Source: Anaeramoeba flamelloides (Eukaryota > Metamonada > Anaeramoebidae). From it: a stretch of DNA of 64,000 bases. Location of the stretch: the NCBI GenBank assembly GCA_027625915.1, contig JANTQA010000011.1:744001-808000 (forward strand). The letters are read 5' to 3'. The notes under the pieces were generated by a model. That model worked only from the letters and a program-made list of their open reading frames with translations, was not told where the DNA came from and ran no database searches. Made by a program: the position numbers and the translations under genes. Of this stretch, positions 42,721 to 54,759 are shown one piece after another; position 1 is the first letter of the stretch; each line of letters begins with the position of its first letter.

Positions 42721-43215
42721 GCAAATTTTATTGTCGATTCGGAGAAACACATCAAAAAAGAAATTCAAAAATTATTTGGGCCTCTTTCCAAATTTCCTAC
42801 AAACGAATTTTTTATTTCAAGAAAAGATTTTGAAAACCTTTTAAAGAAAACCAGCCGATCAACTCTTGAAATAAAAAATTCTAATGACTTTATTCTCAAT
42901 TTTTCAAAAAGAAATTGATATTTGAAATTTAAGGATTACGTTTACAATCTAATTAATTTGTCTAGACACAATTTGTACCAATCTCATTTAAAATGTGAAG
43001 GAATGATCTTTAAAATATTCTCCAATTTGGATCAAAAAAAACAATTATGACATTTTTAAAATGAAAAATTCACCAAGAAATTATGAGACAGACAAACTTG
43101 AAAACCTTGTTAAGGAACGTGAAAATGAAATTAAAAAAAAGTATCACAATTTTCGATTTTCTCAACATTTAAAAACATTCTCAATAAATAGCATAAACTT
43201 AAAAAGATCATATTA
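42721..43215 (+). pseudogene. Coding-like relic of unknown protein
   Basis: From 42721, 65 codons read FIVDSEKHIKKEIQKLFGPL, SKFPTNEFFISRKDFENLLK, KTSRSTLEIKNSNDFIL, then TGA (42916). The same frame continues YLKFKDYVYNLINLSRHNLY, QSHLKCEGMIFKIFSNL to a second TGA near 43048. A third piece in another frame reads MKNSPRNYETDKLENLVKER then ENEIKKKYHNF. Codon texture is clearly above background. It could be a decayed gene, or exons of a real gene I cannot connect. It is preceded by CCTAAAAG, like the AAAG acceptors of this genome. Family not recognised. Confidence 0.4.
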
Positions 43216-43287
43216 CCAATGATTTTTGATCATTGCTTTACCTTGAATTGTCACATTGTCTCCACAAACAATTAATCAGTTGCAACT

Positions 43288-44213
43288 CTACCATGAAATA
43301 TTTATCAGACATAGAAATTGGTTGTCTATTATAAAATTGTGTTTTATGAAATAGAAAATTCCATTTTGATCATAATATAAAAAGTTCAACTTCTCTTACT
43401 TCATTAGAATTATTTTTATTTGTCAAAACCAAGAAAAAAAGTAAATTTTTCTCAAGAATTGAAATTACAGGAAGAGAAAAAACGAGGGAAAATTGATTGT
43501 ATTTTTTGATCATTGTTTTTAAAATTGTAAAAGTTGAGATTTTTAGAATTTTGAAAATTGAAGATCTACCCTAACAGTTGTGGAAAAAAAATAAAACAAG
43601 TGAAAAAAAGTGAAACAGGGTTTTTAATTGGGAACCTTACTGAAAATTCAAAGTAAGATCAATTAAAAAAAGAATAATTAAATAAATAAAGACATAATGA
43701 AGTATTCAACACAATAACAGTATTTTTAATACTATTTTTTAGTATGGGTTTTTCTTTGATTGATCAATTATTAAAAATTTGTTCAAAAAATTGACTATTT
43801 TTGAGATCTCTAAAACTACACCAACAATTTCGATAAATCAAGTAGATTTAAATTGTATTTGTTGGGTTGATTGAAAATAATATAATGGGTTATTATTTGA
43901 AGTTAATTGGTTTTTTCTTTTTATTGATTTTACTTTTCATTTTCAGTAATGTTCCCAATTAAAAACCGTGTTGAACTTTTTTTCCTGTTTCACTTTTTTT
44001 CCACAACGGTAAGGTAAATTTTTTCATGGATTTGTTTGTCAGTTTCTAAAACGAAAGGAAACAAAAAATGGATAAGTTATTTTAATATTCTATTCTAAAT
44101 TTTATGATTTATGATGAACTTTCATAACCATTTTATGATTTGTTGAACCAAAATAAATATTTAGAATAGGAAATCAATTTCTATGGTCTTTAAAGTTTCA
44201 TAGTAGGGCTGGA
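43288..44213. repeat. TACCATGAAA-end repeat, copy 3 (split by nested element)
   Basis: The left end CTCTACCATGAAA...ACATAGAAATTGGTTG mirrors the right end GAAATCAATTTCTATGG...TTTCATAGTAGGG. The middle is interrupted by a second element at 43575-44009; without it the length is about 490 bp, as in copy 2. Confidence 0.8.
43575..44009. mobile_element. GTTGTGGAAAAA-end MITE-like element, copy 1 (nested)
   Basis: Terminal inverted repeats of about 50 nt: CAGTTGTGGAAAAA, GTGAAACAGGGTTTTTAATT, GGGAACCTTACTGAAAA on the left against TTTTCAGTAATGTTCCC, AATTAAAAACC, CCTGTTTCAC and TTTTTCCACAACGG on the right. TA lies on both outer sides. Inserted inside the repeat at 43288-44213, hence younger. Another copy, inverted, is at 55279-55683. 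No transposase. Confidence 0.8.
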
Positions 44214-45034
44214 AAGGAGGTAATAATTATTACAAAGGAGTTGTGATTTTGCCTAATTTTTTTTTGGTTCTTTTTTATTTTGACTTGAATCAAATCTCCC
44301 CACCATGACTAATGGGAGACAACCCCTCGAATTGTTTGTAGAACAACATGTTTTATGTAAAACGTACTTGACATTTTTTTGGTACTTTTTTGATAAAATT
44401 TTTTTGTTTGGATCGCTTCTATCAAAAATCAATTTGTTGTATCAAAATAAATTGTGTTTGAGGTTATGTCGTGAAGTTTTTGAAGAATTGTTGAATGTTA
44501 TCATCATTTGAAAGTAAATTTGTCAAAATTAGTCAATGTTTTTTAAAAAAAATATTATTTCTTAAGAAAAAATGATCTTTCTATTTTTTTGGAATTGGGA
44601 ATTTTGGATTCAAAACACCATTGCCATGAAACTATACTAAAATCTCTTTTTTTAAGAAATAACAAAGTACTTTGCTTCAAAAATTGTCACTTTTCTCCAT
44701 TTTTACCTTTTAGGTGAAAATAACAAGTTTTAACATCCCAACTCATAAGTAAAAACTAAATTCAAGAAACTCTCAACAAGCTTACAAGTTTACCACTTTC
44801 ACCTAAAAGGGAAATTTTCTCATAAATGAGCTTTTTTTCGCAACCTTCTTTTTCATTTTAAGAGAAGAGGAAGGGAAAATTATGAAAAAAAGACATTTTT
44901 TACTTATTAGATCTCACGGCATAAAAATTTACGAGATTTGCAAACCCCAATTACTTCTTTAAAACTCATACAACATCAAATTTCAATTGAAAACGAATTT
45001 CTTAAATGTGTTATATATATATATATATAAACCC
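44214..45034. other. Intergenic with one unexplained 68-codon frame and (TA)n
   Basis: The frame 44305-44511 (MTNGRQPLELFVEQHVLCK...) has no recognised family. An inverted pair, TACCTTTTAGGTGAAA/TTTCACCTAAAAGG, lies at about 44703-44810, and a (TA)n run at 45012-45029. Confidence 0.3.
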
Positions 45035-45569
45035 CATTCCAAAAATTTGCATAACATATTCAAAATCAAAAATAGCAAAAAAAAAAAACCAATTTATTAT
45101 ATTTTTCCAAACTTAATATAAAAAAATTCAAAGTTACTGAAGTATTAATGTTTTATATAAGTTATTATTTTTATCCCAAATAAAAGAAAAAAATATAAAA
45201 CCAAAAAATAAAAATCCGTGTGTTCAAAATAATGAAATGAGAATTAAAAAACGTATATAGTTAATTTTGTTGAAATTATACCAAAATTTTTTGATAGATC
45301 AAATGATTAGATAATATCAACTAATTGTATGTGATTTTTCTATTTTAAAACCCCAAAATTAACCCTATAGCAATTATTGGGGAAAATATACCGATTTAAC
45401 GAAAAAAATTTATGTAACTAGAAAAAGAAATTAGGAAATGAAAACAAAAGAGTATACGAAAAAAAAATTAAATTGTTATTTTTGATAAATCAAAATTATT
45501 TCCAAATTGAATGAAAATGGTAATATTTCTTTTCTTTTAATTATCAAATAAGTGTTCAAATTTTGGAAT
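45035..45569 (+). repeat. CATTCCAAAAATTT-end repeat, copy 2 (plus)
   Basis: Starts CATTCCAAAAATTTGCATAA and ends GTTCAAATTTTGGAAT (inverted ends). Interior strings AAAATAGCAAAAAAA, TTATTATATTTTTCCAAAC, AATATAAAACCAAAAAATAA and TGTTCAAAATAATGAAATGA are shared with 48395-48922. Confidence 0.78.
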
Positions 45570-46078
45570 TTGCTTTATTATCAAATATTGTCCTATATAT
45601 TAGACATGAATTCTTTAATTCAGATATCAGGAAAAAAAAATAAATTGTCAAAAATATATTCCTTTTTTAACGACTATTACAATTAATAACAAATTTAAGA
45701 AAGATAAACCAGAAAATTAAACAGCATAACAACAAACCCAATACAAGATATTATATTTTTGAGTTTTAGTGATAGTAAACCTTCAGTTGAAAAAAATGAG
45801 TTGAAAAGATTTTTTCTTTATTTTTGTAAAAATTTCTTATAATTTTCTATTTTGTTTATATACAGTAAACAAAAAAAAATCAAGTTTAAAATAAAAGTAC
45901 ATACCTTTTTTTCATGTTCAAACATAATATATAATTCAGACCCAAGATTGAACACACAAATCAAACTAATTTGGATTGTTAACTTATTGGTATTTCAATG
46001 AATTAACCGATATCATGGAGAAGTGCAATATAAAAGTTTATTATCATTGAATGTAAATAATATTAGTTCCCGAGCATA

Positions 46079-46273
46079 CAGTCAGTTTCTAATTTAAGGC
46101 ACAAACTATCAAAAAAATTTAAGGCACAAAAAAATCTCAATTTAAGGCACAAAATTTGTAATTTTTTTTTTACAAATAATTTTACTAGAACCTATATTTT
46201 GTGCCTTAATTTGAGATTTTTTTTGTGCCTTAAATTTCGTTGATAGTTTGTGCCTTCAATTTGGAACTGACTG
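46079..46273. mobile_element. TA-flanked MITE with repeated TTTAAGGCACAAA units
   Basis: 195 bp, almost a complete palindrome. The left arm CAGTCAGTTTCTAATTTAAG then GGCACAAACTATCAA is mirrored by TTGATAGTTTGTGCC then TTCAATTTGGAACTGACTG. Each arm carries three AATTTAAGGCACAAA units. TA dinucleotides flank both ends, as for Tc1/mariner insertions. Arms are nearly identical, which suggests recent activity. Confidence 0.85.
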
Positions 46274-46389
46274 TAAAAAGGCCTCTAAAAATTCTATTAG
46301 TAAATTAGAACTCTAAGATTATTCTCTTCAATTGGTAATTTTATTTGTCTTAATAAATAATCCCGATAATTTTAGAAAAAATATACCAA

Positions 46390-46850
46390 TAAAGAAAAGT
46401 TTAATGGTTGAATCAACAATCAAAAAACTTCAAAGTTGAAACATATCTATCTTTAATTTATTTGGATAGGTTACTTTACTAAAAAATTCAATTGTTTTAA
46501 AAAATAAATAATTATATCAATAAATTGTTTTGACAAATTATTTCTCAAATCATTAAAAATATTTTTATGATACAAGTAGCTATCTTACAATGAAAACAAT
46601 AATAATCAATTTTGAAGTTTTTATATTGTAATTATTAAGCTAATCATAAAATTATAAAATCTCAGAATTAATAGTTATTTTTTGGAAGTTCTAAAGATGA
46701 ATTACTAAATACTGGAATAGTGTTATTTGGGGTTCTATTTTTAGATTTTGAAAAGGAATTAAAAAAAAAAATTCGAAAATAATATTTTAAAAGGTGTTTC
46801 TTTGTAAATGATATAATAATTTATGATTAGGTAATATTGTTTTAGGAATT
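46390..46850 (+). repeat. Dispersed repeat, second copy of 34314-34960
   Basis: Collinear match to 34510-34960 (see that entry), with many substitutions, so an old duplication. The left start TTAAGGGACTAG is not found here. Confidence 0.6.
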
Positions 46851-47661
46851 TTTCGAGTCATTTATGACTATGGAACTTTACAACTGATTTATTATAAACA
46901 GTATAATACTTTTATTATTGGAGAATCTATGGTGATTTAATTTCTTCCTAAAAAAATAATTTCTAAATTGAATTATCTTAAAAATATTTTTGTAGTTGTA
47001 TAATTTTTAAAACTTTTTTCAAATATTACAAGAATGGTTGATTGTTTAAGATTTTTCTAAAATTGACTTTATTTGAGAAAAATTTTCGATTTTAATTCTT
47101 CAATTTTGGAATAACTTATTGAATCATTGAAAATTTAGAAATCCAAACGCATCCTTAATTCGTAATATTTATTGTTGGTTTCTTTGTTCTTTTGATCAAA
47201 TACCTATTCAAGAAAAAAGAAAACAAAGTTTTTCTTTTGTTTATGGGTTATAATAGTCTGTACAGGTTATTTGAAAAAGAATATTTATTTTTTTTTTGTT
47301 ATCAAAAAGACGAGTAATTAACCCCACTTGTTTGACTGAGTTCTTAAAAAGAATATTTAATAGGCAAGAAAAAATTGTACTTGTATATTATTATTTTATT
47401 GTATCTTGAAATATGAGGCTACATGAATGAATTAAAAAATGTTGTTAACTTAATTAAACAGAGTGTAACTTATTGAGGAAAAGTAGAATTTTGATTGTTA
47501 TTAATCCTTGCAACCTTAAAAAAAATCAATTATTGATTACATTTCAATTACTCCTAAAAGATAAAAAACTACAAGATCAGATATTATTCAAAAAACACTC
47601 CAACAACATAAAAATTGAAACAATTTTCTTTAAAAGAGAGACTTGACTTTAAACTTCAGCC
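46851..47661. other. 5' flank of the PIG-O-like gene; no feature seen
   Basis: AT-rich intergenic DNA without a recognised element. Confidence 0.35.
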
Positions 47662-50600
47662 ATGAACTTGAATTTTAAAGATCTTAATTTATTTTTTTAT
47701 CTTTTCTCTTTTCTCTTTTTTCTTATAAGTCCTAATAATCAAAAACAAATGAAGCGATCTTTTTGGTTTACTTTATGGATTGTTGCCTTACAAATTATTG
47801 CCATTTCAATTTTTCTTCAAGGATTTCTTTTAACAAGAAAGGAGCTTTCAACGAAAAGCAAATGCTCTGACAATCCTGGTGAATTAAATTTTGGCGACCA
47901 AAATAAGGAAGGTTGTTGGCATAAACCAAAATACAAACGCGCAATCTTTTTCATCATTGATGCGCTTCGGTTTGATATGGTCAACCTTGAAAAGGATACA
48001 ACACCAAACTATTATCAAAATGAAATGAAATTTGTTCAAAGCCTCCTTACAAACCAGCCACAAAATTCCTTGCTTTTAAAGTTCATTGCCGATCCACCAA
48101 CTACAACAATGCAAAGGTTAAAGGTTTGAATTTTTTTTTTTCTTTTTTTACTTTTGTTGTTTGTGTGCTTTGCTTACTTTTTTTTTTATTATTTTTTCTT
48201 TTTCAAGAGGGTGATTAGTTTGAAAAAATAGTAACATTTTTACGAGCTCTTCGTGCCCAGTTCTTGGTTTGTTTTGGAATTACATTTTAAAAATTTAGAT
48301 CTCCTTTCAAATATTTACCTTTTTGGGTTGTTTTTAGCTTTCGAATTCAACAGTCTTCAAATTAAGACTTTTTACCAAAATATAATTTCAAGCCAGATTC
48401 CAATAATTTGCATACACTCAAAATTAAAAATAGGCAAAAAAAACCCAATTATTATATTTTTTCAAACCTAATATAGAATTACATTTAAATTACGGAGTAT
48501 TAATGTTATAAAATATAATACTTTTTTATCCAAATAAAAAGAAAAAAAATATAAAACCAAAAAATAAAAATCAGGTGTGTCCAAAATAATGAAACGAGTG
48601 GAAGTAAAATGTATATTGTTAAATTTTGTTAAAATTCCACCAACAATTATTGATCGATCAAAGAAAAGACGTGATACAACCGACTAATTTTATGTAGTTT
48701 TTTTCGATTTAACAAACGTACTTTAAACTTGTATCAATCCTCGAAAAAAATTTCCCAATCAAACGAAAAAGATTAGTAATTCAAAAAATTAAATGAAAAC
48801 AAAAAAAATAAAATAGTGAATTTTAAATAATTTGAAAATATCAAAATTCTGATCAAATTATAATTAAAGTGTAGTATTTTTATTTTTTTTATGGTTTTAA
48901 CTATGTGTAAAATTTTGGAATGTATTTTTATTGTTAAGAGTGTAATGAAAGAGTCATTTAATCTGGTAATGAGAAAATTTTGAAGTGAGTAAAATTGAGA
49001 ATTCTCAATTCAAAGAGTGTATAAAATAGACACAGCCATTGGAAGTATTTAAAAATTAATTTACTTTTCTAAAAAAAGAGAAAAAAACAAAGAGTTTATA
49101 AAAAAAACAAAAATGGAAAAATGTAAAAAGAAAAGAAAAAAAAATAAACAAGTTAAAAATAATTTGGGTGAGAGAAACCAAAAGTATTTTGATTCAAATG
49201 AATTTGCTTGTGTGTGTGATTAGGGGTTATTTATTCTTGAGCCCCTTTTACCCATCTGTGGGTGTATCTATTCAACCAGTTACATAACAATTTTAGTTTT
49301 AATACGGTTGTTGATGATTCCAGTTTAAATAAGGGTGTTTTTTTCCTAAAAGATTTTCTGGGAATTTAATTGGCTGATTTTGAGGTATTTTTTCAACTTC
49401 CAATTTTCCTCACCTTGAGATGAGTCCACGTTGTATTTTATGGATTTGATGTGAGTTCCATGTATTTTTTTTTTAATTGATCTCGTCAAATTTTGGAATT
49501 TAGTTCAGAACAAAAAATAAAATCTCAAAAAATACTAATAATAACCATTTTTTCCAAAAAAAAAATATTCTATTATTATTGATGGAAGAAGTGTAAAATT
49601 ACACTCTAAATATCCATAAACTTAAATTTTTTTAAACGAAATATAAGCTTAAAAATAATAGATTTCACAATTGTTAATGGGAAGTACATACCCAATTTTT
49701 ATTATTGTTAAAATGACAAAACAAAAAAGCAAAAACAAAAAATTGAAAATAAAAAGAAAAAAAAAAGAAATTTAAAAACGGTTTTTTAGAATCAATTGGT
49801 AAAAAAAAAAAAAACCACCACTATCTTTACTTAAGAATACCCAAAATCAAAACCACGAAACTTTTGGTTAAAATTAAATCAATAATTGTTCATGAATGTT
49901 CATTTTATAGTTAGTTGTTTAAATACTGCCATTACTTTTTTCTTTTTGATCTCGTTTTGTTGAAACCATTTGATATTTTTTGTCATTGCTTTTTCCTTTT
50001 TTTGTTTTCAGGTATCCCATACTATCGTGTTTTAGTGTATTTGTATTATCAAGTAACCCCTTGATCTTTTTTCTTTGTAACTCTTCTTCCACATATAAAA
50101 AGAAAATTCATCCAAGGTAAAAAATGAAAAAAAAAAACTATTTAATCTGCGGATAAAAAATTGTATTATTCACCCAAACCAAAATTAAGGGATAGGTAAG
50201 CACTTGTAATGTATCTGAAGAATTCATTCGAGACATACATTCTTAAGTGGAAATTTTTTCCAAAAAATCCCTTTATTATAAGTTATAACAACAATTAAAA
50301 TTTTATTATTTATTTGTAAAATTTAATGTTCATCCATAATTCGAGAATTTTTAAAGCACATTATTCACAGTGCCAAATTATTATCCGATTTGATAATTAA
50401 TTTATATTTTATTATTGATTGATAAAACTAACAATAAACATTCTGATAATTACCATTTTAATTCAAATCGCCATCATTTTAAAAGGGGTTAACAACTGGA
50501 GGTTTACCAACATTCATTGATCAAAAATCAAATTTCCAAAGCACTGAAATTGAGGAAGATAATTATATTCATTTATTAGCAAACCTCGGGAAGAACATAA

Positions 50601-53362
50601 CTTTATTAGGTGACGACACGTGGTATCATTTATTTCCAACATCATTCCAAAGGGCGTTTCCCCTTGATTCCTTTAATACAAAGGATTTGTATACCGTTGA
50701 TAATGGGATCAAAAAGCATTTAATGAAAGAATTTGGAAAGGAAGATTGGTCGTTGCTTATTGCACATTTTTTAGGAGCTGATCATTGTGCGCATACATAC
50801 GAGGTTAACCATCCCAAGATGAGGGAAAAATTAAAAGAATATGATCGACTAATTAAAAATATTGTTGAAAAAATGGATGAAGACACAATTTTATTTATTT
50901 ATGGTGACCATGGAATCACTTTAGATGGGAATCATGGAGGCGGGTCTGTTGAAGAAGTTGAAGCAGGGCTAGTTATTTATAGTAAAAGGGATTTATTTTG
51001 GGAAAATGATAATTCAAAGGATGTACCAGAAGTATCGCAAATTGATTTAGTTCCAACCTTTTCATTACTTCTTGGCATTCCAATACCAAATGGCAATTTG
51101 GGGAAAATAATACCCGAATTGTTTAAGAAAGATGATGATTTGAATATTTTAAGTCAAGTATATAATATTAACGCAGCACAGGTTATCAGATATTTAAACG
51201 AATATTCAGAACTTTCAGAGCAATTTCCTAAACAAAAAATTCAGGAATTTAACAAACAACTCAAGCTAATTACTGAAAAGCATCAACGTTTACTCAATTT
51301 AGAAAAAGAGGAATTAATTGATTCTAAAGAAGAATTCCAAAATATATCCAATGAATATTTGAATTTACTACAGAAAACAATTGAGCTATGTCATAAAATG
51401 TGGACCACTTTTGATTTAAATTATATGGTTTTTGGAATAATCCTTTTAGTTTGTTGTTGGTTACCTTTAATTTTCCAAATCCTTTTTTCTCAATTAAAAT
51501 TTGAATTTAAATTTATTTTGTTTGGCTTTCTTGTAGGATTAATTTTTGTTCCAGTTCAATATTTTGTTTTGGCAGATATCTCATATTCCCTATTCCTTTT
51601 TGGACCCTCAATTTGTTCACTTTTTGGATTTTTTATTTCAATTTATAAAAATAAAAATCAAAGTCAAAATGGAAATGAAAATGAAAATGAAAATGAAAAT
51701 GAAAAAGAAAAGAAAAATGAAAATGAAAATGAAAATGAAAAGGAAAAGGAAAAGGAAAAGGAAAAGGAAAAGGAAAAGGAAAATAAAAATCAAAGTCAAA
51801 ATAATAAGGAAATCAAAAAAAAACAATCCTTGAAATTAAGATCAAAGAATTGGAAATTATTTTTGTTAATGTTTATTTTGCCAATTTTACATTCAATTGG
51901 ATATTTTTCAAATTCCTATATTGATGCTGAAGAGCATGTCTATAACTTTTTATCTGGATCAGCCTTTTTTATTTTTGTAGTTTATAGTTTCCACAAATCA
52001 TTAAATTTGAAGCATTTTTTCAAATATTATTCGATAAAAATTATTCTTTTTTATATCTTTAATAAAATTAGTTCATTCTTTTATGGCACAAAAAGTGAAA
52101 AATCAACTCCACAACCACCCTTTATAATTGTAATAATATCACTTCTATTATTTGTTTTTGTAATTCAACAATCTTTGGTATATATTAATAAATGGGACAA
52201 ACGTTCAAAATTATTTTTTAGATTTTTCTACTTGCCAATTGCTGGCAGTATATTTGTATTTTGGCTATTAAAAAATTATTATGATTTTGATACACTTACA
52301 TCATTCCAAGCAACAATTTCTCCTAGAATTACTCTATTATTTGTAATTTTGGCCTTTTTATTTATTTGTATTTTTCCTCATTCTCCAAAGCCTAACCGAA
52401 TCAAAGTTAAAAAATTTAACGAAATTAAACAGCAAATTGATAAATATTGGGATGACAAATTAAAAAATAACAATAATGATAATGAGAGTGATAATGATAA
52501 TGATGATGATGATGATGATGATGGTGATAATAATGACAATGTTGTTCTGAAAGATAACAAGAATAATATTGACAAACAAAAGAAAACAAAAAAACAATTA
52601 ATAATTGATGAAATTGAAAAATCAATTGATTTTTATGATTTCCTAAGATCATTAAGTGCAGCGATTATATTATTGTTTTTAATAGTATCCTCTTTATTAA
52701 TCCTTTTAACTGGGCAATATTCAGTAATAGTATTTTTATGCTTATTTAGTCAAAGTCTAATTTTATTAAATTTTTCAAGAAATGAAAAAAAACAAAAAAA
52801 AAACCCTTTCCATAATTTATTACATTCAGATTATTTAATTACAATAATTTGGGCCTTATTAATTGGTAATTATTATTACGCAACAAATCATCATAATAGT
52901 ATGACTTCAATTAACGACCAAGCCGGATTTATTATTATATCAGATTTTAATATTTATTGGTGCTTTTTTGCTTCCATTGTTGAGGCATTTTCTTCTCAAA
53001 TACTATTTATAATATTAATACCTTTGATTTATATATTCTCATTTAAACAACCAAATTTAAATAATAATAAAAATAGCAACAATAATAATAATTTCCCAAT
53101 ACGAAAAATCATTGATCAGATTTCTCCTTCCTTTTATATAATTTTATTAATTGAATTGATTAATACTACTTGTATGTCAATGGCGGCAACAATACATCGA
53201 AGACATTTAATGGTTTGGGCTATTTTCGCTCCTAGATTTTTATTTTCAGCAATATCCTTATTTATTATCCAAATAATGATACTTTTAGTAATGCTATTTA
53301 TTAATAGAGTAATAAACAAAACCCTAAAAAGCCATTTGATATTAAGTGGGAAATTCAATTAA
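47662..53362 (+). CDS. PIGO: GPI ethanolamine phosphate transferase, PIG-O-like (two exons)
   Basis: ER enzyme that adds the terminal phosphoethanolamine to GPI anchors; 1112 aa, close to the ~1090 aa of animal PIG-O. Exon 1 is 47662-48123 and exon 2 is 50486-53362; the 2362 nt intron (donor GTTTGA, acceptor TTTTAAAAG) joins in phase 0 exactly within the family motif [23 protein letters not shown]. A signal anchor lies near residues 30-55 (WFTLWIVALQIIAISIFLQ). The alkaline-phosphatase-type catalytic domain has IDALRFDM, the Thr-rich DPPTTT, HFLGADHCAHTYEVNHPKM and YGDHGITLDGNHGGGS (metal ligands). Many membrane spans follow. Loops carry NENENEKEKE, Asp and poly-Asn tracts (51660-51800, 52460-52550, 53065-53095). 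A second Met (MKRSFW, 47749) is an alternative start. Confidence 0.92.
48395..48922 (+). repeat. CATTCCAAAAATTT-end repeat, copy 3 (in PIG-O intron)
   Basis: Starts GATTCCAATAATTTGCATAC and ends AAATTTTGGAATG. The interior matches 45035-45569 (AATATAAAACCAAAAAATAA, GTGTCCAAAATAATGAAACG). Inserted in the long intron and in sense with copy 2. Confidence 0.78.
49223..49263. other. Two small adjacent hairpins in PIG-O intron
   Basis: GGGG...GCCCC (49223-49245) is followed at once by a perfect ACCCA-TCTG-TGGGT stem-loop (49250-49263), in a stretch that is GC-richer than the rest of the intron. It could be a structured intronic RNA element or chance; no snoRNA boxes were recognised. Confidence 0.3.
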
Positions 53363-53848
53363 TTCATTATTAATTTTTTTATTAGAAATTAATTTAAATT
53401 TAATAATTATTTTTTTAATTATTAGAATTTAATAATATAAAATCTACAAAACTATTATTTTTTATACAATTTATTTTTCTTTTGATTTTTATTTTTATTT
53501 TAGTATTATGTTTATTATTAAATTTAAATGGAGATAGCTTAATGAAGGTTACATCGATTTATGTTATCATTATTAATTCAACTTTTTCGAACAATAAATT
53601 CAAAATCTAGTAAAAAAATCACTTCAATAAATTGATAAAAAATATATCTTTTTGATTTTTTCCAGGGCTACTAATTTTTCTTTCTTAAAAAAATTCAAGA
53701 GGACAAATATAAAAATTATAAAACCCAAAAAGTCGAAAAGTAGAATTTTTTTTATAAATCAGTTCTAGATTGTTAATTTTTTTGAGTAAATCGAATAATA
53801 AAATGTTACCAAAAAAAAAAATACAAAGGGAATTCTAATTGTAAACTA
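53363..53848. other. Downstream of PIG-O-like gene; no feature seen
   Basis: AT-rich with nothing recognisable. Confidence 0.35.
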
Positions 53849-54369
53849 TATTCCAAAAATTTGGACACATTTTAAACAGTTGAAAGTATAACAATACTCC
53901 ACTTTAAATTCCATTTGGAAAGATTTTTGATTTTACAATCTATTTTCATTTTTTGTCTTTTTTGTTTTGTTTTCATTTCCTTTTTTCCAGTTACGAAATC
54001 TGTTTGGTTAGATCTGGAATTTTTTTTCAATGATTGGTAGAAGGTAAGTGTTGAGTTAATTTAATAGTAAAATCACGTACAATTGGCTGATGGTATCTTA
54101 TTATTTGATCGATCAATAATTGTTGGTATAATTTCAACAAATTTACCAATACATTTTTTGTTACGCTCGTTTCATTATTTTGGACACACCAAATTTTATT
54201 TTTTCTTTTTATATTTTTTTCTTTTATTTGGATTAAAATGATTACTTATTAAAACATTAATATTGGTGTAACTTAAATGTTTTTTTTTATATTAAATTTG
54301 GCAAAATACAATAAATTGGTTTTTTTTTTGCCTATTTTTGATTTTGGATGTTTCTAAATTTTTGGAATG
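53849..54369 (-). repeat. CATTCCAAAAATTT-end repeat, copy 4 (minus)
   Basis: Starts ATTCCAAAAATTTGGACACA and ends AAATTTTTGGAATG. Very close to 27986-28483 in the interior. With both ends visible, this copy best defines the family length of about 520-535 bp. Confidence 0.8.
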
Positions 54370-54507
54370 GGGTTTATTTCGGAATTTTATGTCTTTTTTT
54401 TTTTTGTGAAATTATTACTTTTGGTATTTGGTCAAATTCTCAATTTTTTAAAAAATAGTTGATTAATTGAAATACAGTTTATGTAGGTATTTTATGAGCC
54501 CACTTTT

Positions 54508-54560
54508 CATGGTAGGTTAAGGTAGGTTAAGGTATGTAATGGTAGATTAGAGTATGTTTG
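54508..54560. repeat. Short tandem GGTAGGTTAA-like repeat
   Basis: ATGGTAGGTTAAGGTAGGTTAAGG followed by degenerate GGTAtgtaatGGTAGATTAG units of about 10 bp. Confidence 0.7.
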
Positions 54561-54759
54561 GGATGGTTTGGGTTCAGAAAAAATAAAAATTATTAATTTA
54601 GCTAGTAATATTTTTTAAAAATAAAATGAAATCTTATAAAGATCTTGAAAATTTTTTTTGTTGTAATTTGTGTTTCTACTCTTTGAAATGGGCGAGTTAA
54701 TCTCATTTAAACAATTTATTAATTTTGGGTCTCTTTTTGAAATCCAAAATTTGCCTATT

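Noticed and set aside
42916-42918. TGA reassigned to an amino acid in this genome
   Set aside because: All confident genes end in TAA and carry no internal TGA; the single TGA lies in a probable pseudogene.
51546-51833. Lys/Met repeat frame inside the PIG-O-like gene
   Set aside because: Shadow frame of the NENEKEKE tract in the true frame.
54508-54560. GGTAGGTTAA tandem run as a telomere-like sequence
   Set aside because: Only two clean units within a gene-bearing region; no array.
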